Positions 1-6,114 of a stretch of 10,211 nt of DNA are shown in pieces (the first letter of the stretch is position 1; each line of letters starts with the position of its first letter). Made by a program: the position numbers and the translations under genes. The stretch covers positions 1 through 10,211 of the forward strand of contig JABXGU010000575.1 of NCBI GenBank assembly GCA_016550415.1, written 5' to 3'. The notes under the pieces were generated by a model. It had not been told where the DNA came from and searched no databases. It worked only from the letters and a program-made list of their open reading frames with translations. The DNA is from an archaeon (GTDB taxonomy: Archaea > Asgardarchaeota > Hermodarchaeia > Hermodarchaeales > Hermodarchaeaceae).

Positions 1-1
1 A

Positions 2-87
2 CCAAAAGCACCACCCACAACACCACCAAAGACACCACCAACTGGACCACCAAAAGCACCACCCACAACACCACCAAAGACACCACC
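2..87 (+). repeat. 48-bp in-frame tandem repeat (Pro/Thr/Lys linker)
   Basis: Two copies of a 48-base unit start at 2 and 50. The first 38 bases of each are identical, after which the second copy diverges into related Pro/Thr codons up to about 110. Each unit itself holds two near-repeats encoding PPKAPPTT and PPKTPPT. The base just before position 2 fits a further copy upstream, so the array may continue outside the window. The period is a multiple of three and the repeat is translated, so copy number can change without breaking the frame. Confidence 0.85.
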
Positions 88-241
88 CACAACTCCAACT
101 CCTACGCCACCCGTTGCAGCACCTAAGCCAGTTGAGGGATCAGTAGCGCCTTCAGTTGCGCCAACTGGGGAAGGAATTGGCAGCCTCCGAACAGAAATGT
201 TGGCTGAAATAAAGCGTATTAAAGAGATTTTTGAGTCCTAA
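2..241 (+). CDS. C-terminal fragment of a Pro/Thr/Lys-rich protein (5' end outside window)
   Basis: An open frame enters from the left edge and runs 79 codons to a TAA at 239-241. The first half is low-complexity, built from PPKAPPTT and PPKTPPT units, then an Ala/Val/Pro/Ser linker. It ends in a compact charged segment of about 20 residues (roughly 58-79, ending KRIKEIFES) that reads as an amphipathic helix. There is no start inside the window, so the bulk of the protein and its function are unknown. Pro/Thr linkers usually separate folded domains or tether a domain to a membrane or partner, and the end helix could be a docking or coiled-coil element; both are inference. The frame is supported by repeats that keep phase (48 bases) and by the non-repetitive coding-like tail. 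Confidence 0.7.
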   Translation, partial: PKAPPTTPPKTPPTGPPKAPPTTPPKTPPTTPTPTPPVAAPKPVEGSVAPSVAPTGEGIGSLRTEMLAEIKRIKEIFES

Positions 242-268
242 AAAAATCTTATAGAAACACCATCATCC

Positions 269-282
269 AGCTATTTCTTTTT
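269..282 (+). terminator. possible T-rich archaeal terminator of the left-edge gene
   Basis: About 30 bases after the TAA at 239-241 lies a T-rich tract (tatttcttttt) with no strong hairpin. Archaeal transcription often ends at such U-rich stretches. This is suggested by composition only. The rest of the 242-398 gap, between this gene and the convergent small gene, shows nothing else I can name. Confidence 0.25.
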
Positions 283-398
283 GAGCCGAAGGCATATTCA
301 TTTCTTGCTAGAAAACAGATGGTAGTCTAGTACCTTACTTTGAATATTAAATGAAAGAAAAGGGGATCTGGCTTCTGAAGTACCATAGTTGGTATTAT

Positions 399-683
399 CT
401 ATAGTGAGAGCCGCCAAAGTGATTGACTGGCGATGATGAAGAATGTTTCATCCTTGAAAACTACAATAGAGTGATTATACTTAGCTACAGCAAGGAACGT
501 CTTTATCTTGGTGTCTTCGCCCTCACGGTATTTCATTTGGATTTCCATACCAATATTGCCACGATGAATACTCAGTTTGTCAATGGCACGTTCATCGACT
601 ATGGGAATTTTCATCTCTCGAGCCTGATCATATACTGCCTGTCGGAAGTTTGTAACAGAGGTTTTTGATGACAAGGAATTCAA
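399..683 (-). CDS. small hypothetical protein, about 94 aa
   Basis: Unrecognised soluble protein. Composition is normal for a globular protein: a basic N-terminal half with a likely helix (about 12-24, FRQAVYDQAREMK), a segment IPIVDERAIDKLSIHRG at 27-43, then alternating hydrophobic residues suggesting beta strands (about 45-51, 61-66 and 71-84). The start is uncertain. The first usable codon is TTG at 681-683, with another TTG at 672-674, and neither has a clear Shine-Dalgarno site. The frame stays open upstream to a stop at 759-761 with no ATG or GTG. It lies 115 bases downstream of the LysRS-like gene on the same strand and could share its transcript. An overlapping plus-strand frame (423-668) looks much less protein-like. 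No function is assigned. Confidence 0.5.
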   Translation of the reverse strand: MNSLSSKTSVTNFRQAVYDQAREMKIPIVDERAIDKLSIHRGNIGMEIQMKYREGEDTKIKTFLAVAKYNHSIVVFKDETFFIIASQSLWRLSL

Positions 684-798
684 CTCATTTGGGTTTTTAC
701 CTGCACTTGTGTAATTGAACTTGCAGATTCGAAAATAAATGTTTTGTGCCTTATGTTTTTAATGCATAAATGAAGATTTTGGTGATAATTTTGAGGAT

Positions 799-2481
799 TC
801 AAGAAGGAGAGGAGAGGTAGCGGAGTCTTTCAAGGACAATGTCCGGACTAGTGAAGGCGAAGAAGGCAGAAACACGAGGTCCATCATCATTTCCAAAGAA
901 AGCTTGATAGATATAACGGAAGAACGCTTTTTGGACTTCTCTCTCTTTGCTAAGAGGTTTCGTGATTCTCTTCATAGCATCTCGAATAGAACGTTCTGTC
1001 CAAGTTTGAGGATTGAGAGAGTTTATGAGTTGCAGATAGAGATTACGTATATTTGGTGGCACCTGTTGAGCAAGTCCTGATGGTGGTTTTTCAAGAATCT
1101 TGATTCGATAGGTTTCTGGGGAATACTTGGTAACACATGTTCTTGCTCGCATAAGACGTGATGTGATATATGCGTGGTCTCTTTTTGAGATGGTTTCCGG
1201 AATTAACTCGCTTTTAGCTAGTTTTTCAATAGAAACATCAATGAGGTTGTCTGTGGGAATGATTTGAGCCAAAACAACAGCATGAAGATATGGAATCTGA
1301 AGAGGCAGCGACTTTGAAACAGGCCCAAGTTGAGCGAGTTCGTAGCTTCGGTTAATATCTGCAATCTCACTGGGTGAAGCTCGTGGCTTGTCAACTTTAT
1401 AGTATACTCGTTCAGCCCGCTCGTATTGCCCAACATAGTTTGGTACATATTCAAGTCCAAGAGTAATCCGTCTCATTGGCTTGTTCTTCAAGAAGAGATA
1501 GCGAAGAGCGTATCCTGGAGCTACAGAGGTCCATACTTTGGGAGTGAAGCCATTAAAATCAGAACTTCCCATGTCGCCCTTATCGACACCGCCTTCAATA
1601 AGACCTACCCACTCATAGGCGTAAGGAACTGGAGACTTAAACTTGAAGAATTTTTCAGCAATCTCTTTGGCACTATCCCTAGAACCTCCAGGAGTAGCAT
1701 GGTCCTTTCCAAAGGGTTCAAAACCCACATTAAGAACATGCCACAATGCTGCCCACTCCACACGCCAAGATAACTTCCCACGAGCAATACTAGTTGATCC
1801 GGTTTGCCCACAACTATCGCAACGATATTCAGCAGTATAGGCTTCCAAGTCCACTGCCGTAACAGTGGTGTCACTAAGGCTTAGACATTTTTCACACGCA
1901 ACTTCAACTGGAATCCAATCAGGAGGGTATGGTGCCCTAGCACGATATCGATTGACCAAATCACGAACTAATTCTCGGTGCTCGATTGTGTAACGCACCA
2001 ATTCCTGCATTTCAGGCCATGTATAGATGTCGTGGGTGCTAAGAACTTCTGCGTCTTGGCTGAATTCGTCGAGATAATCACCGAAATCTTTCCAATAGCG
2101 TTCTACCCATCCTGACAACTCGCCCTTTGGATCTGGAACATCGATTAATCTGTGACCAATGTATTGCTTCGCGTCTTCCTTATTGGAGAATTGTTCAATC
2201 TGAGTGGGTTTTCCCTTCCATGGATCGCTGGTGTAGCGTACGATGGTGTGTCGAGTTTTGATTCCACGTTTGCGAAGTAGATGCATGATAGTATTAGTTA
2301 TTGTTACTTCGCCCCTTAGGCGTCCCACATGTTGAAGTCCGGAGACAGAAAGTCCACAGCTGCAATTGATAGTGTCAGTTGTAGAACCCCAATAGGTTAT
2401 GATTTCTTCAATAAGACTATCAATCCAATGGCGATAGGGAATGCGAGCAGCCGCAGAAGTTCCTTTTGACAAAATTGTCAC
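799..2481 (-). CDS. class I lysyl-tRNA synthetase homologue with degenerate KMSKS loop
   Basis: About 560 aa; canonical archaeal class I LysRS is near 520. Signatures of the family appear in order: HWID (18-21); a HIGH-type HVGR (51-54) after a GLSVSG segment; two Cys pairs CEKC and CDSC (196/199, 221/224) of the zinc-binding insertion; WRVEW (239-243); GKDH (258-261); YEWVG (289-293); and a C-terminal GPRVSAFFA (534-542) matching the end of the anticodon-binding helical domain. Two core motifs are broken. The KMSKS-type loop, KMSxSKGN in the family, reads DMGSSDFN (303-310), so both lysines are Asp. The conserved WDDYDxFRKVP stretch after the HIGH motif is RYTSDPWKGKP (82-92). The frame is intact, so this is not simple decay. 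I chose GTG 2479-2481 because family proteins begin just before HW(A/I)D and a TATA-like box lies about 27 bases upstream; TTG 2470-2472 and GTG 2536-2538 are alternatives. Conventional aminoacylation is doubtful; a paralogue with another acceptor or a lysine-sensing role is inference. Confidence 0.85.
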   Translation of the reverse strand: MTILSKGTSAAARIPYRHWIDSLIEEIITYWGSTTDTINCSCGLSVSGLQHVGRLRGEVTITNTIMHLLRKRGIKTRHTIVRYTSDPWKGKPTQIEQFSNKEDAKQYIGHRLIDVPDPKGELSGWVERYWKDFGDYLDEFSQDAEVLSTHDIYTWPEMQELVRYTIEHRELVRDLVNRYRARAPYPPDWIPVEVACEKCLSLSDTTVTAVDLEAYTAEYRCDSCGQTGSTSIARGKLSWRVEWAALWHVLNVGFEPFGKDHATPGGSRDSAKEIAEKFFKFKSPVPYAYEWVGLIEGGVDKGDMGSSDFNGFTPKVWTSVAPGYALRYLFLKNKPMRRITLGLEYVPNYVGQYERAERVYYKVDKPRASPSEIADINRSYELAQLGPVSKSLPLQIPYLHAVVLAQIIPTDNLIDVSIEKLAKSELIPETISKRDHAYITSRLMRARTCVTKYSPETYRIKILEKPPSGLAQQVPPNIRNLYLQLINSLNPQTWTERSIRDAMKRITKPLSKEREVQKAFFRYIYQAFFGNDDGPRVSAFFAFTSPDIVLERLRYLSSPS

Positions 2482-2504
2482 CGAGTAATTACAAACACCA
2501 AGTA

Positions 2505-2512
2505 GAATATAG
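2505..2512 (-). promoter_or_regulatory. TATA-like box for a possibly leaderless LysRS-like transcript
   Basis: On the minus strand, the AT-rich element ctatatt is centred about 27 bases before the GTG at 2479-2481. That is the distance expected between an archaeal TATA box and its transcription start, so a leaderless mRNA beginning at that GTG is possible. The element lies inside the ORF if the more upstream GTG at 2538 is used. It is short and could be chance. Confidence 0.25.
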
Positions 2513-2548
2513 CAACATAAGAAGTCATCGCTAGCCACAAGGATATTC

Positions 2549-3661
2549 TCAAGAATGCGATACAGGACCCAACTCTAAGTAACGTTGGCGAATCCGTTCA
2601 ATTAATTCTTCAAGATTCCAACTAGTAAGGGCAGAGGCAGCAACCCAGGTAAAATCATGATTTTCCACAAAGAATGGTACAACCTCCTCCTGTAACCTAT
2701 CTCCTGCTAGATCTGCTTTATTGAGTACAGCGATTACACGTTCTTCATCAATTCCTGTTGCATTAAGAATGGCTAGACTACTTTCTAGCTTCATCTGTAA
2801 CAGAATTATATCATCAGCGGCATCCACAACCAGAAGAAGCAAATCCGCTGCTCGCATATCATCTAAATTCAGTTGGAAGGCAGAAATAAGCTCAGGATCC
2901 AAACCCAAGGCAAACCCAATAGTATCGACCAATAGCATACTAGGATTTGCTGAACGTGACCACTTAGAGGCAAGAGTAGTGAAGGGACGATCACTCACCT
3001 CTTTGTCCGCACCGGTTAATGCGTTGAACAAACTGGTTTTTCCAGCATTATAACATCCCACTAAACAAATCATGGGCATACCAAGTTTACGACGTTTTCT
3101 TAATCTTCTCCGGTTTTCCTGACGTAACTTCTCAATTTCAGTAGTGACTTTGGCAATGCGCTTGCGTACCTGGTGAAGCTGAGCATGATAAGCATACTCA
3201 CCAGGACCCCTCCCTCCACGCCTAGCTGGTCGCTCTTTAAGCAACCGTTCCCGCTCACCCACTTTAATGAAAGGAAAGCTCTTCTGAAGCCAAGCCAACT
3301 GCAATTGCAGCTTCGATACCCGATCCCGAGCCTCCATTTCAAAAACCTGTAGCACAACCTCATAACGATCTAACACTTGACAACCAAGTGCATGCTGGAG
3401 ATTATACTTCTGCATGGAGGTTAGCATATTATAAACAGCAACCACCTCGATTCCATCATCAGCAACCCGTTGAGCCAGTTCCCTAACCTTACCTCGACCA
3501 AAGAGAAAACCAGCATGTGCTCGGATTCGCGTCTGCATTATGCAATCCACTTCATCCAATCCAGCAGCCTTTACTAATTGCTGGAACTCTGCCAACTCTA
3601 CTGGCCACTTGGCATGATCATGTACACGCTGCTGCAATATCACTACTAGAGTTCGCTGCAC
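2549..3661 (-). CDS. hflX: HflX-family ribosome-associated GTPase
   Basis: About 370 aa. HflX binds the large ribosomal subunit, and in bacteria it splits stalled 70S ribosomes with GTP. The N-terminal HflX domain (about 1-130) carries the family pattern around GFLFGRGKVREL and LDRYEVVLQVFEMEARDRVSKLQLQLAWLQ. It is followed by the conserved GRGPGE (150-155) and a basic coiled-coil helix (about 162-190). The G domain shows G1 GCYNAGKTS (202-210), G2 PFTT (226-229), G3 DTIGF (246-250), G4 NKAD (314-317) and G5 ASAL (342-345). A C-terminal helix ends the protein. I chose GTG 3659-3661 because it puts the first beta strand (RTLVVIL) where the family begins and has GGTG eight bases upstream; a GTG at 3716-3718 would add 19 atypical residues. 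The gene precedes the LysRS-like gene on the same strand. Family assignment is firm; a role in archaeal ribosome quality control is inferred from bacterial work. Confidence 0.93.
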   Translation of the reverse strand: MQRTLVVILQQRVHDHAKWPVELAEFQQLVKAAGLDEVDCIMQTRIRAHAGFLFGRGKVRELAQRVADDGIEVVAVYNMLTSMQKYNLQHALGCQVLDRYEVVLQVFEMEARDRVSKLQLQLAWLQKSFPFIKVGERERLLKERPARRGGRGPGEYAYHAQLHQVRKRIAKVTTEIEKLRQENRRRLRKRRKLGMPMICLVGCYNAGKTSLFNALTGADKEVSDRPFTTLASKWSRSANPSMLLVDTIGFALGLDPELISAFQLNLDDMRAADLLLLVVDAADDIILLQMKLESSLAILNATGIDEERVIAVLNKADLAGDRLQEEVVPFFVENHDFTWVAASALTSWNLEELIERIRQRYLELGPVSHS

Positions 3662-3684
3662 GTAAACAACACCATCAAAGGATG

Positions 3685-3692
3685 AAAATATT
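3685..3692 (-). promoter_or_regulatory. TATA-like box (AATATTTT) upstream of hflX
   Basis: The minus-strand element AATATTTT is centred about 27 bases before the preferred hflX GTG at 3659-3661. A nearly identical AAATATTTT precedes the membrane-protein gene at 4447. Recurrence at a fixed distance from likely transcription starts supports a promoter role, but AT-rich octamers are common. Another TATA-like candidate (GTATAAAAG, 3762-3770) lies further upstream. Confidence 0.25.
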
Positions 3693-3792
3693 CCCGACAA
3701 AAAAGCCTTTTCGACCACTTATACAACACAATTATAGGAAACCTTAAAGCTCGCCACCTCTCTTTTATACTGGGAAGGTGTCGCCTACATAT

Positions 3793-3980
3793 TCCAAGAT
3801 ATCCCGGGAACAGGTACACTGGCCTAACGAGGAATAAGCCGCAATGCAAGCCTAGAATTTTATCCCTCGATTATCCCCGCTGGAAATCTGTAGCCAAACC
3901 TTTCTCCCAGGCTAGTGTGCTTCCCTTAGGGACAGCGTAACACACGCTGGCATAGCGGGGATGTAGACGGCTTATTATTT
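3793..3980 (+). ncRNA. candidate structured RNA with nested perfect inverted repeats
   Basis: This non-coding stretch holds two perfect 9-base inverted repeats, one inside the other: AATAAGCCG (3833-3841) with CGGCTTATT (3968-3976), and ATCCCCGCT (3873-3881) with AGCGGGGAT (3954-3962). Inside them are further pairings: TAGCC/GGCTA (3891-3895/3910-3914), TCCC/GGGA (3922-3925/3928-3931) and CAGCGT/ACGCTG (3933-3938/3944-3949). Together they form a branched arm of about 145 bases. A plus-strand TATA-like element (CTTTTATAC, 3762-3770) lies about 27 bases before 3793, and a T-rich tract follows the outer stem (3971-3982). Strand is uncertain because stems read both ways. On the minus strand the element would sit in the leader or intergenic RNA before hflX, or act as a processing site after the membrane-protein gene. 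I do not recognise a named RNA family. Confidence 0.4.
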
Positions 3981-4006
3981 CTAATGAAAATGCCACAATT
4001 AGAGGA

Positions 4007-4447
4007 TTATTGCGATTCAGTGTGCTCAGGACTGCTGCAGAAGCCAATGATTCCTCCAATGAAGCCGAGAATCATGCTATAGAGGGCTACTGTAACTATT
4101 GCACCAAGGATGGCGAGAATTGCGCCTGTGGGCCATCTCCGTTGAAGGAAGATTAAGAGGGCCCCAATATACATCATGATTCCACCAATTAGGGTGAGGA
4201 CGTCAAAGAAAAGAAAGAATGCAATTTGGTTTTCCAGCCCAAGGCTTAGTAGTTCGGGGAATCGAATTGTCAGTTGAAAAATTAGGCTTAGAGTCAATAC
4301 AATTGTAGAGGCAACTGCACCAAGAAGTGTGAAGATGAAAGCAGCTAATGTTGGGGCTGCCCGTTTTCCTGGTTCCGACTTAGAAGCCATTGTTTTTTCC
4401 GTAGGAATCCCTCCCTCCAATGATGTCTCCCAAGCCTTTGGTAACAT
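4007..4447 (-). CDS. small integral membrane protein, unknown function (146 aa)
   Basis: The 30-residue N-terminus is polar with basic residues. Three long hydrophobic segments follow (about 33-59, 74-101 and 106-137), rich in Gly, Ile and Leu. The last two are separated by a tight basic turn (QRRWPTG), and the second and third could each cross the membrane more than once. The tail is short and polar (CSSPEHTESQ). No catalytic motif or signal-peptidase site is visible, and I do not recognise a specific family. The ATG at 4445-4447 is preferred over an internal ATG (4388-4390) because a GGTGAT Shine-Dalgarno match lies six bases before it. It follows the peptidase gene on the same strand after 146 bases with its own promoter-like element, so it is probably transcribed separately. 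Confidence 0.8.
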   Translation of the reverse strand: MLPKAWETSLEGGIPTEKTMASKSEPGKRAAPTLAAFIFTLLGAVASTIVLTLSLIFQLTIRFPELLSLGLENQIAFFLFFDVLTLIGGIMMYIGALLIFLQRRWPTGAILAILGAIVTVALYSMILGFIGGIIGFCSSPEHTESQ

Positions 4448-4453
4448 TACTTT

Positions 4454-4459
4454 ATCACC
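4454..4459 (-). promoter_or_regulatory. Shine-Dalgarno site GGTGAT deciding the start at 4447
   Basis: The minus strand reads GGTGAT, six bases before the ATG at 4445-4447. GGTGAT is complementary to the conserved 3' end of 16S rRNA. It favours this ATG over the one 19 codons later, whose nearest purine-rich run (GGAGGG) is about 18 bases away. Confidence 0.6.
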
Positions 4460-4487
4460 AATTTTTTAATGGAGCCTAATTATCGTC

Positions 4488-4496
4488 AAAATATTT
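4488..4496 (-). promoter_or_regulatory. TATA-like box (AAATATTTT) for the small membrane-protein gene
   Basis: The minus-strand AAATATTTT is centred near 4492. With the usual archaeal spacing, transcription would start near 4465, giving a leader of about 18 bases that just includes the GGTGAT site. The element nearly matches the one before hflX. Confidence 0.35.
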
Positions 4497-4519
4497 GTTC
4501 TGGCAGTATTTGTCACTAA

Positions 4520-4540
4520 GAAAAACGGTCTTAAAAAATT
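4520..4540 (-). terminator. double T-tract, probable terminator of the M20 peptidase gene
   Basis: On the minus strand, about 55 to 75 bases after the peptidase stop codon, two T-runs (six and five Ts) are separated by a short AAGACCG spacer. Tandem U-tracts without a hairpin are typical archaeal termination signals. The site separates the peptidase gene from the promoter-like element of the next gene. Confidence 0.35.
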
Positions 4541-4593
4541 GAGTTTATCCTAAATTCCCTTGTAACCTGCCAGAGAAGATAAATCCGATTATT

Positions 4594-5946
4594 CTACTTC
4601 CACTTGCTCATTTCTTCCATTATCACAGCTAAGCGTTTTGTAGATTTCACGAAGTTATCAAGAGAGATGCTCTCATTAGGAGAGTGGGCCCGGGAGTCAT
4701 GGTCACCAACTCCAATAGAAACCATGGGCACATACTTCTTGAAGAGGTGAAGTGGTCCAGAACCAGGATTTGTCGGATGCACCTGAAGTTGGTGCCCAAA
4801 GACCTGTTGATTAGCTTTTGCTATGATATCAACGAATGGATGGTCAACAGGAGTTTTAGCTGCCGGATAGCCTTCATGCCAAGCAATTTCGACATTATTG
4901 AAACCATTGACATCCAGATGGTGTCTGAGTTTCTGTAAAATATCGATGGGATCCTGCTTTTCCACTAATCGGAAATCTATCTTTGCTGAAGCTTTAGCAG
5001 GAAGAACTGTCATTGAGCCTTCCTTCTGATAGCCACTTGTTATTCCACATATGTTGAGGCTTGGCTCACCGTAATATGCATGCTTTAGCTTCTCCCCTTT
5101 TAGGTCACAAACAAAGGTCTTGATGCCATAGAACTTCAGTCGTCGTTCCTCAGCTATGTCGATGTTCGAGATTACACGATGTTCTTCTTCTGTGAGAGGC
5201 TGAACATCATCATAGAAGCCTGCAACCTGAATGCGTTCATCTACATCCTTAAGTGAGTTCAGAGCCCATACCAGCTGGTAGGGTGCGGAGGGAAGAATAC
5301 AGGAATTCGATGAATGAGCATCATGTGATAAACACTCAACTTCCAGTTGTACATAGAGAATACCCTTCAGACCTAACCATGCTTCTTGGAGACCATTGAA
5401 ACCTGCACCACCAAATTCCCATATTCCACCATCTGCTCGAAGGAAATCTGTATGCTGCTGGGTAAATTCGGCTAGATTGGGACTGCTAATCTCCTCTTCG
5501 CCCTCAATGAGGAACTTCACATTCACTGGAAGTTTTTCTCCTGTATCATGAAAGGCCTGAATTGCCCAAATTCGAGAAACTGTATCTCCCTTATTATCTG
5601 CTGTCCCGCGTCCATAGATTCGCCCATTTCGGACCTCAGGTTCGAAGGGTGGTGAATCCCAGAGTTCAAAGGGTTCAGCAGGTTGCACATCATAATGGTC
5701 GTAGAAGAGCAAAGTGCGTTTTGCACCAACATCAAGTCTAGCAGTCACAACTGGAGATCCAGCTGTAGAGTGAATTTTTGTCTTCAGTCCAGCTTCCTCA
5801 CACATAGCACTTACAAGACTTGCAGCCTCTTCAATGCCCTCACCTTTGGCTGCAACCGAGGGAATCCTGCAAAGCGTCTTCAAAGCTTGAATAGCGCTTG
5901 TAGTGTTTTTATCGATATATTCGAGCACAGCTTTGGTCATTATCAT
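4594..5946 (-). CDS. M20-family metallopeptidase (dipeptidase/deacylase type)
   Basis: 450 aa, the usual length for the CNDP/ArgE/DapE-like M20 superfamily: two-zinc hydrolases that cleave dipeptides or N-acyl amino acids, normally in the cytoplasm. Visible residues are the zinc ligand His84 with Asp86 (HYDVQP), bridging Asp117 (GTADNKG), general base Glu151 and zinc ligand Glu152 (EGEEEIS), Glu177 (GGIWEFGG) where many relatives use Asp, the lid/dimer His211 (DAHSS), and the last ligand His421 (AHSPNE). The lid domain spans roughly 195-315. I chose ATG 5944-5946, with AGG five bases upstream; ATG 5938-5940 is close, and a TTG at 5971-5973 would add nine unlikely residues. It is divergent from the LKR gene across 168 bases. 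Substrate cannot be read from sequence. The LysW-pathway deacetylase belongs to the same superfamily, but this protein reads closer to CNDP-type dipeptidases. Confidence 0.9.
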   Translation of the reverse strand: MIMTKAVLEYIDKNTTSAIQALKTLCRIPSVAAKGEGIEEAASLVSAMCEEAGLKTKIHSTAGSPVVTARLDVGAKRTLLFYDHYDVQPAEPFELWDSPPFEPEVRNGRIYGRGTADNKGDTVSRIWAIQAFHDTGEKLPVNVKFLIEGEEEISSPNLAEFTQQHTDFLRADGGIWEFGGAGFNGLQEAWLGLKGILYVQLEVECLSHDAHSSNSCILPSAPYQLVWALNSLKDVDERIQVAGFYDDVQPLTEEEHRVISNIDIAEERRLKFYGIKTFVCDLKGEKLKHAYYGEPSLNICGITSGYQKEGSMTVLPAKASAKIDFRLVEKQDPIDILQKLRHHLDVNGFNNVEIAWHEGYPAAKTPVDHPFVDIIAKANQQVFGHQLQVHPTNPGSGPLHLFKKYVPMVSIGVGDHDSRAHSPNESISLDNFVKSTKRLAVIMEEMSKWK

Positions 5947-6114
5947 CAAACCTGTTCTCTTTGGTGTCAGCAAAAGAGAAAAATGTTCTATTTTTCCTTA
6001 AAAACCGAGGATAATAGAGTAAGGATGAGGCAGCCACCAGACTTTTCTATTCCGAGAGTAGACGACAACAACGCCATTACCTGAATAATTTACGAAATCT
6101 AGGAGACGCTGATT
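5947..6114. other. divergent intergenic region between M20 peptidase and LKR genes
   Basis: This 168-base gap must hold promoters for both divergent genes. On the minus side a T-rich stretch ending TTTTTAAGG (near 5997-6005) could be the peptidase TATA region. On the plus side I see only weak AT-rich candidates (near 6008-6017 and 6082-6090); the latter is too close to the start to leave room for the AGGAG site in the mRNA. I see no clear operator palindrome and no riboswitch-like structure. Confidence 0.4.
6101..6105 (+). promoter_or_regulatory. Shine-Dalgarno AGGAG for the LKR gene
   Basis: AGGAG lies nine bases before the GTG at 6115-6117. In-frame GTGs also occur at 6121 and 6127; the spacing favours the first. 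Confidence 0.6.

Noticed and set aside
1..110. Short direct repeats at the left edge as a possible CRISPR array
   Set aside because: The repeats are contiguous with no unique spacers, keep a multiple-of-three period and translate into a Pro/Thr linker.
423..668. Plus-strand frame of 81 codons opposite the small minus-strand gene
   Set aside because: Its composition is unlike a folded protein and it has no ribosome site, whereas the minus-strand frame has a normal amino-acid pattern. Only one of the two is likely to be real.
1426..1773. Plus-strand frame of 115 codons inside the LysRS-like gene
   Set aside because: It is antisense to a gene supported by many family motifs and shows no domain or start signal of its own.
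799..2481. LysRS-like gene as a pseudogene
   Set aside because: The frame is intact for the full family length, many structural motifs are kept, and the changes are concentrated in catalytic loops rather than spread as stops or frameshifts.
3831..3980. Resemblance to RNase P RNA: GAGGAA...AAGCCG near the 5' side and AGACGGCTTAT at the 3' side recall the P4 strands
   Set aside because: The universal bulged U of P4 and the ACAGAA part of the 3' motif are missing, the space between the two strands (about 130 bases) is too short even for reduced forms, and no P1 pairing between the ends is visible. A covariance-model search would settle it.
3719..4006. tRNA gene or other standard RNA gene in the hflX upstream gap
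   Set aside because: No T-loop GTTCRA motif, anticodon arm or acceptor pairing of tRNA length is seen on either strand.
5947..6114. Lysine riboswitch or operator controlling the LKR/SDH operon
   Set aside because: The gap is too short for a lysine riboswitch plus promoter, shows no matching stems, and that riboswitch class is known from bacteria. No clear palindrome was found.
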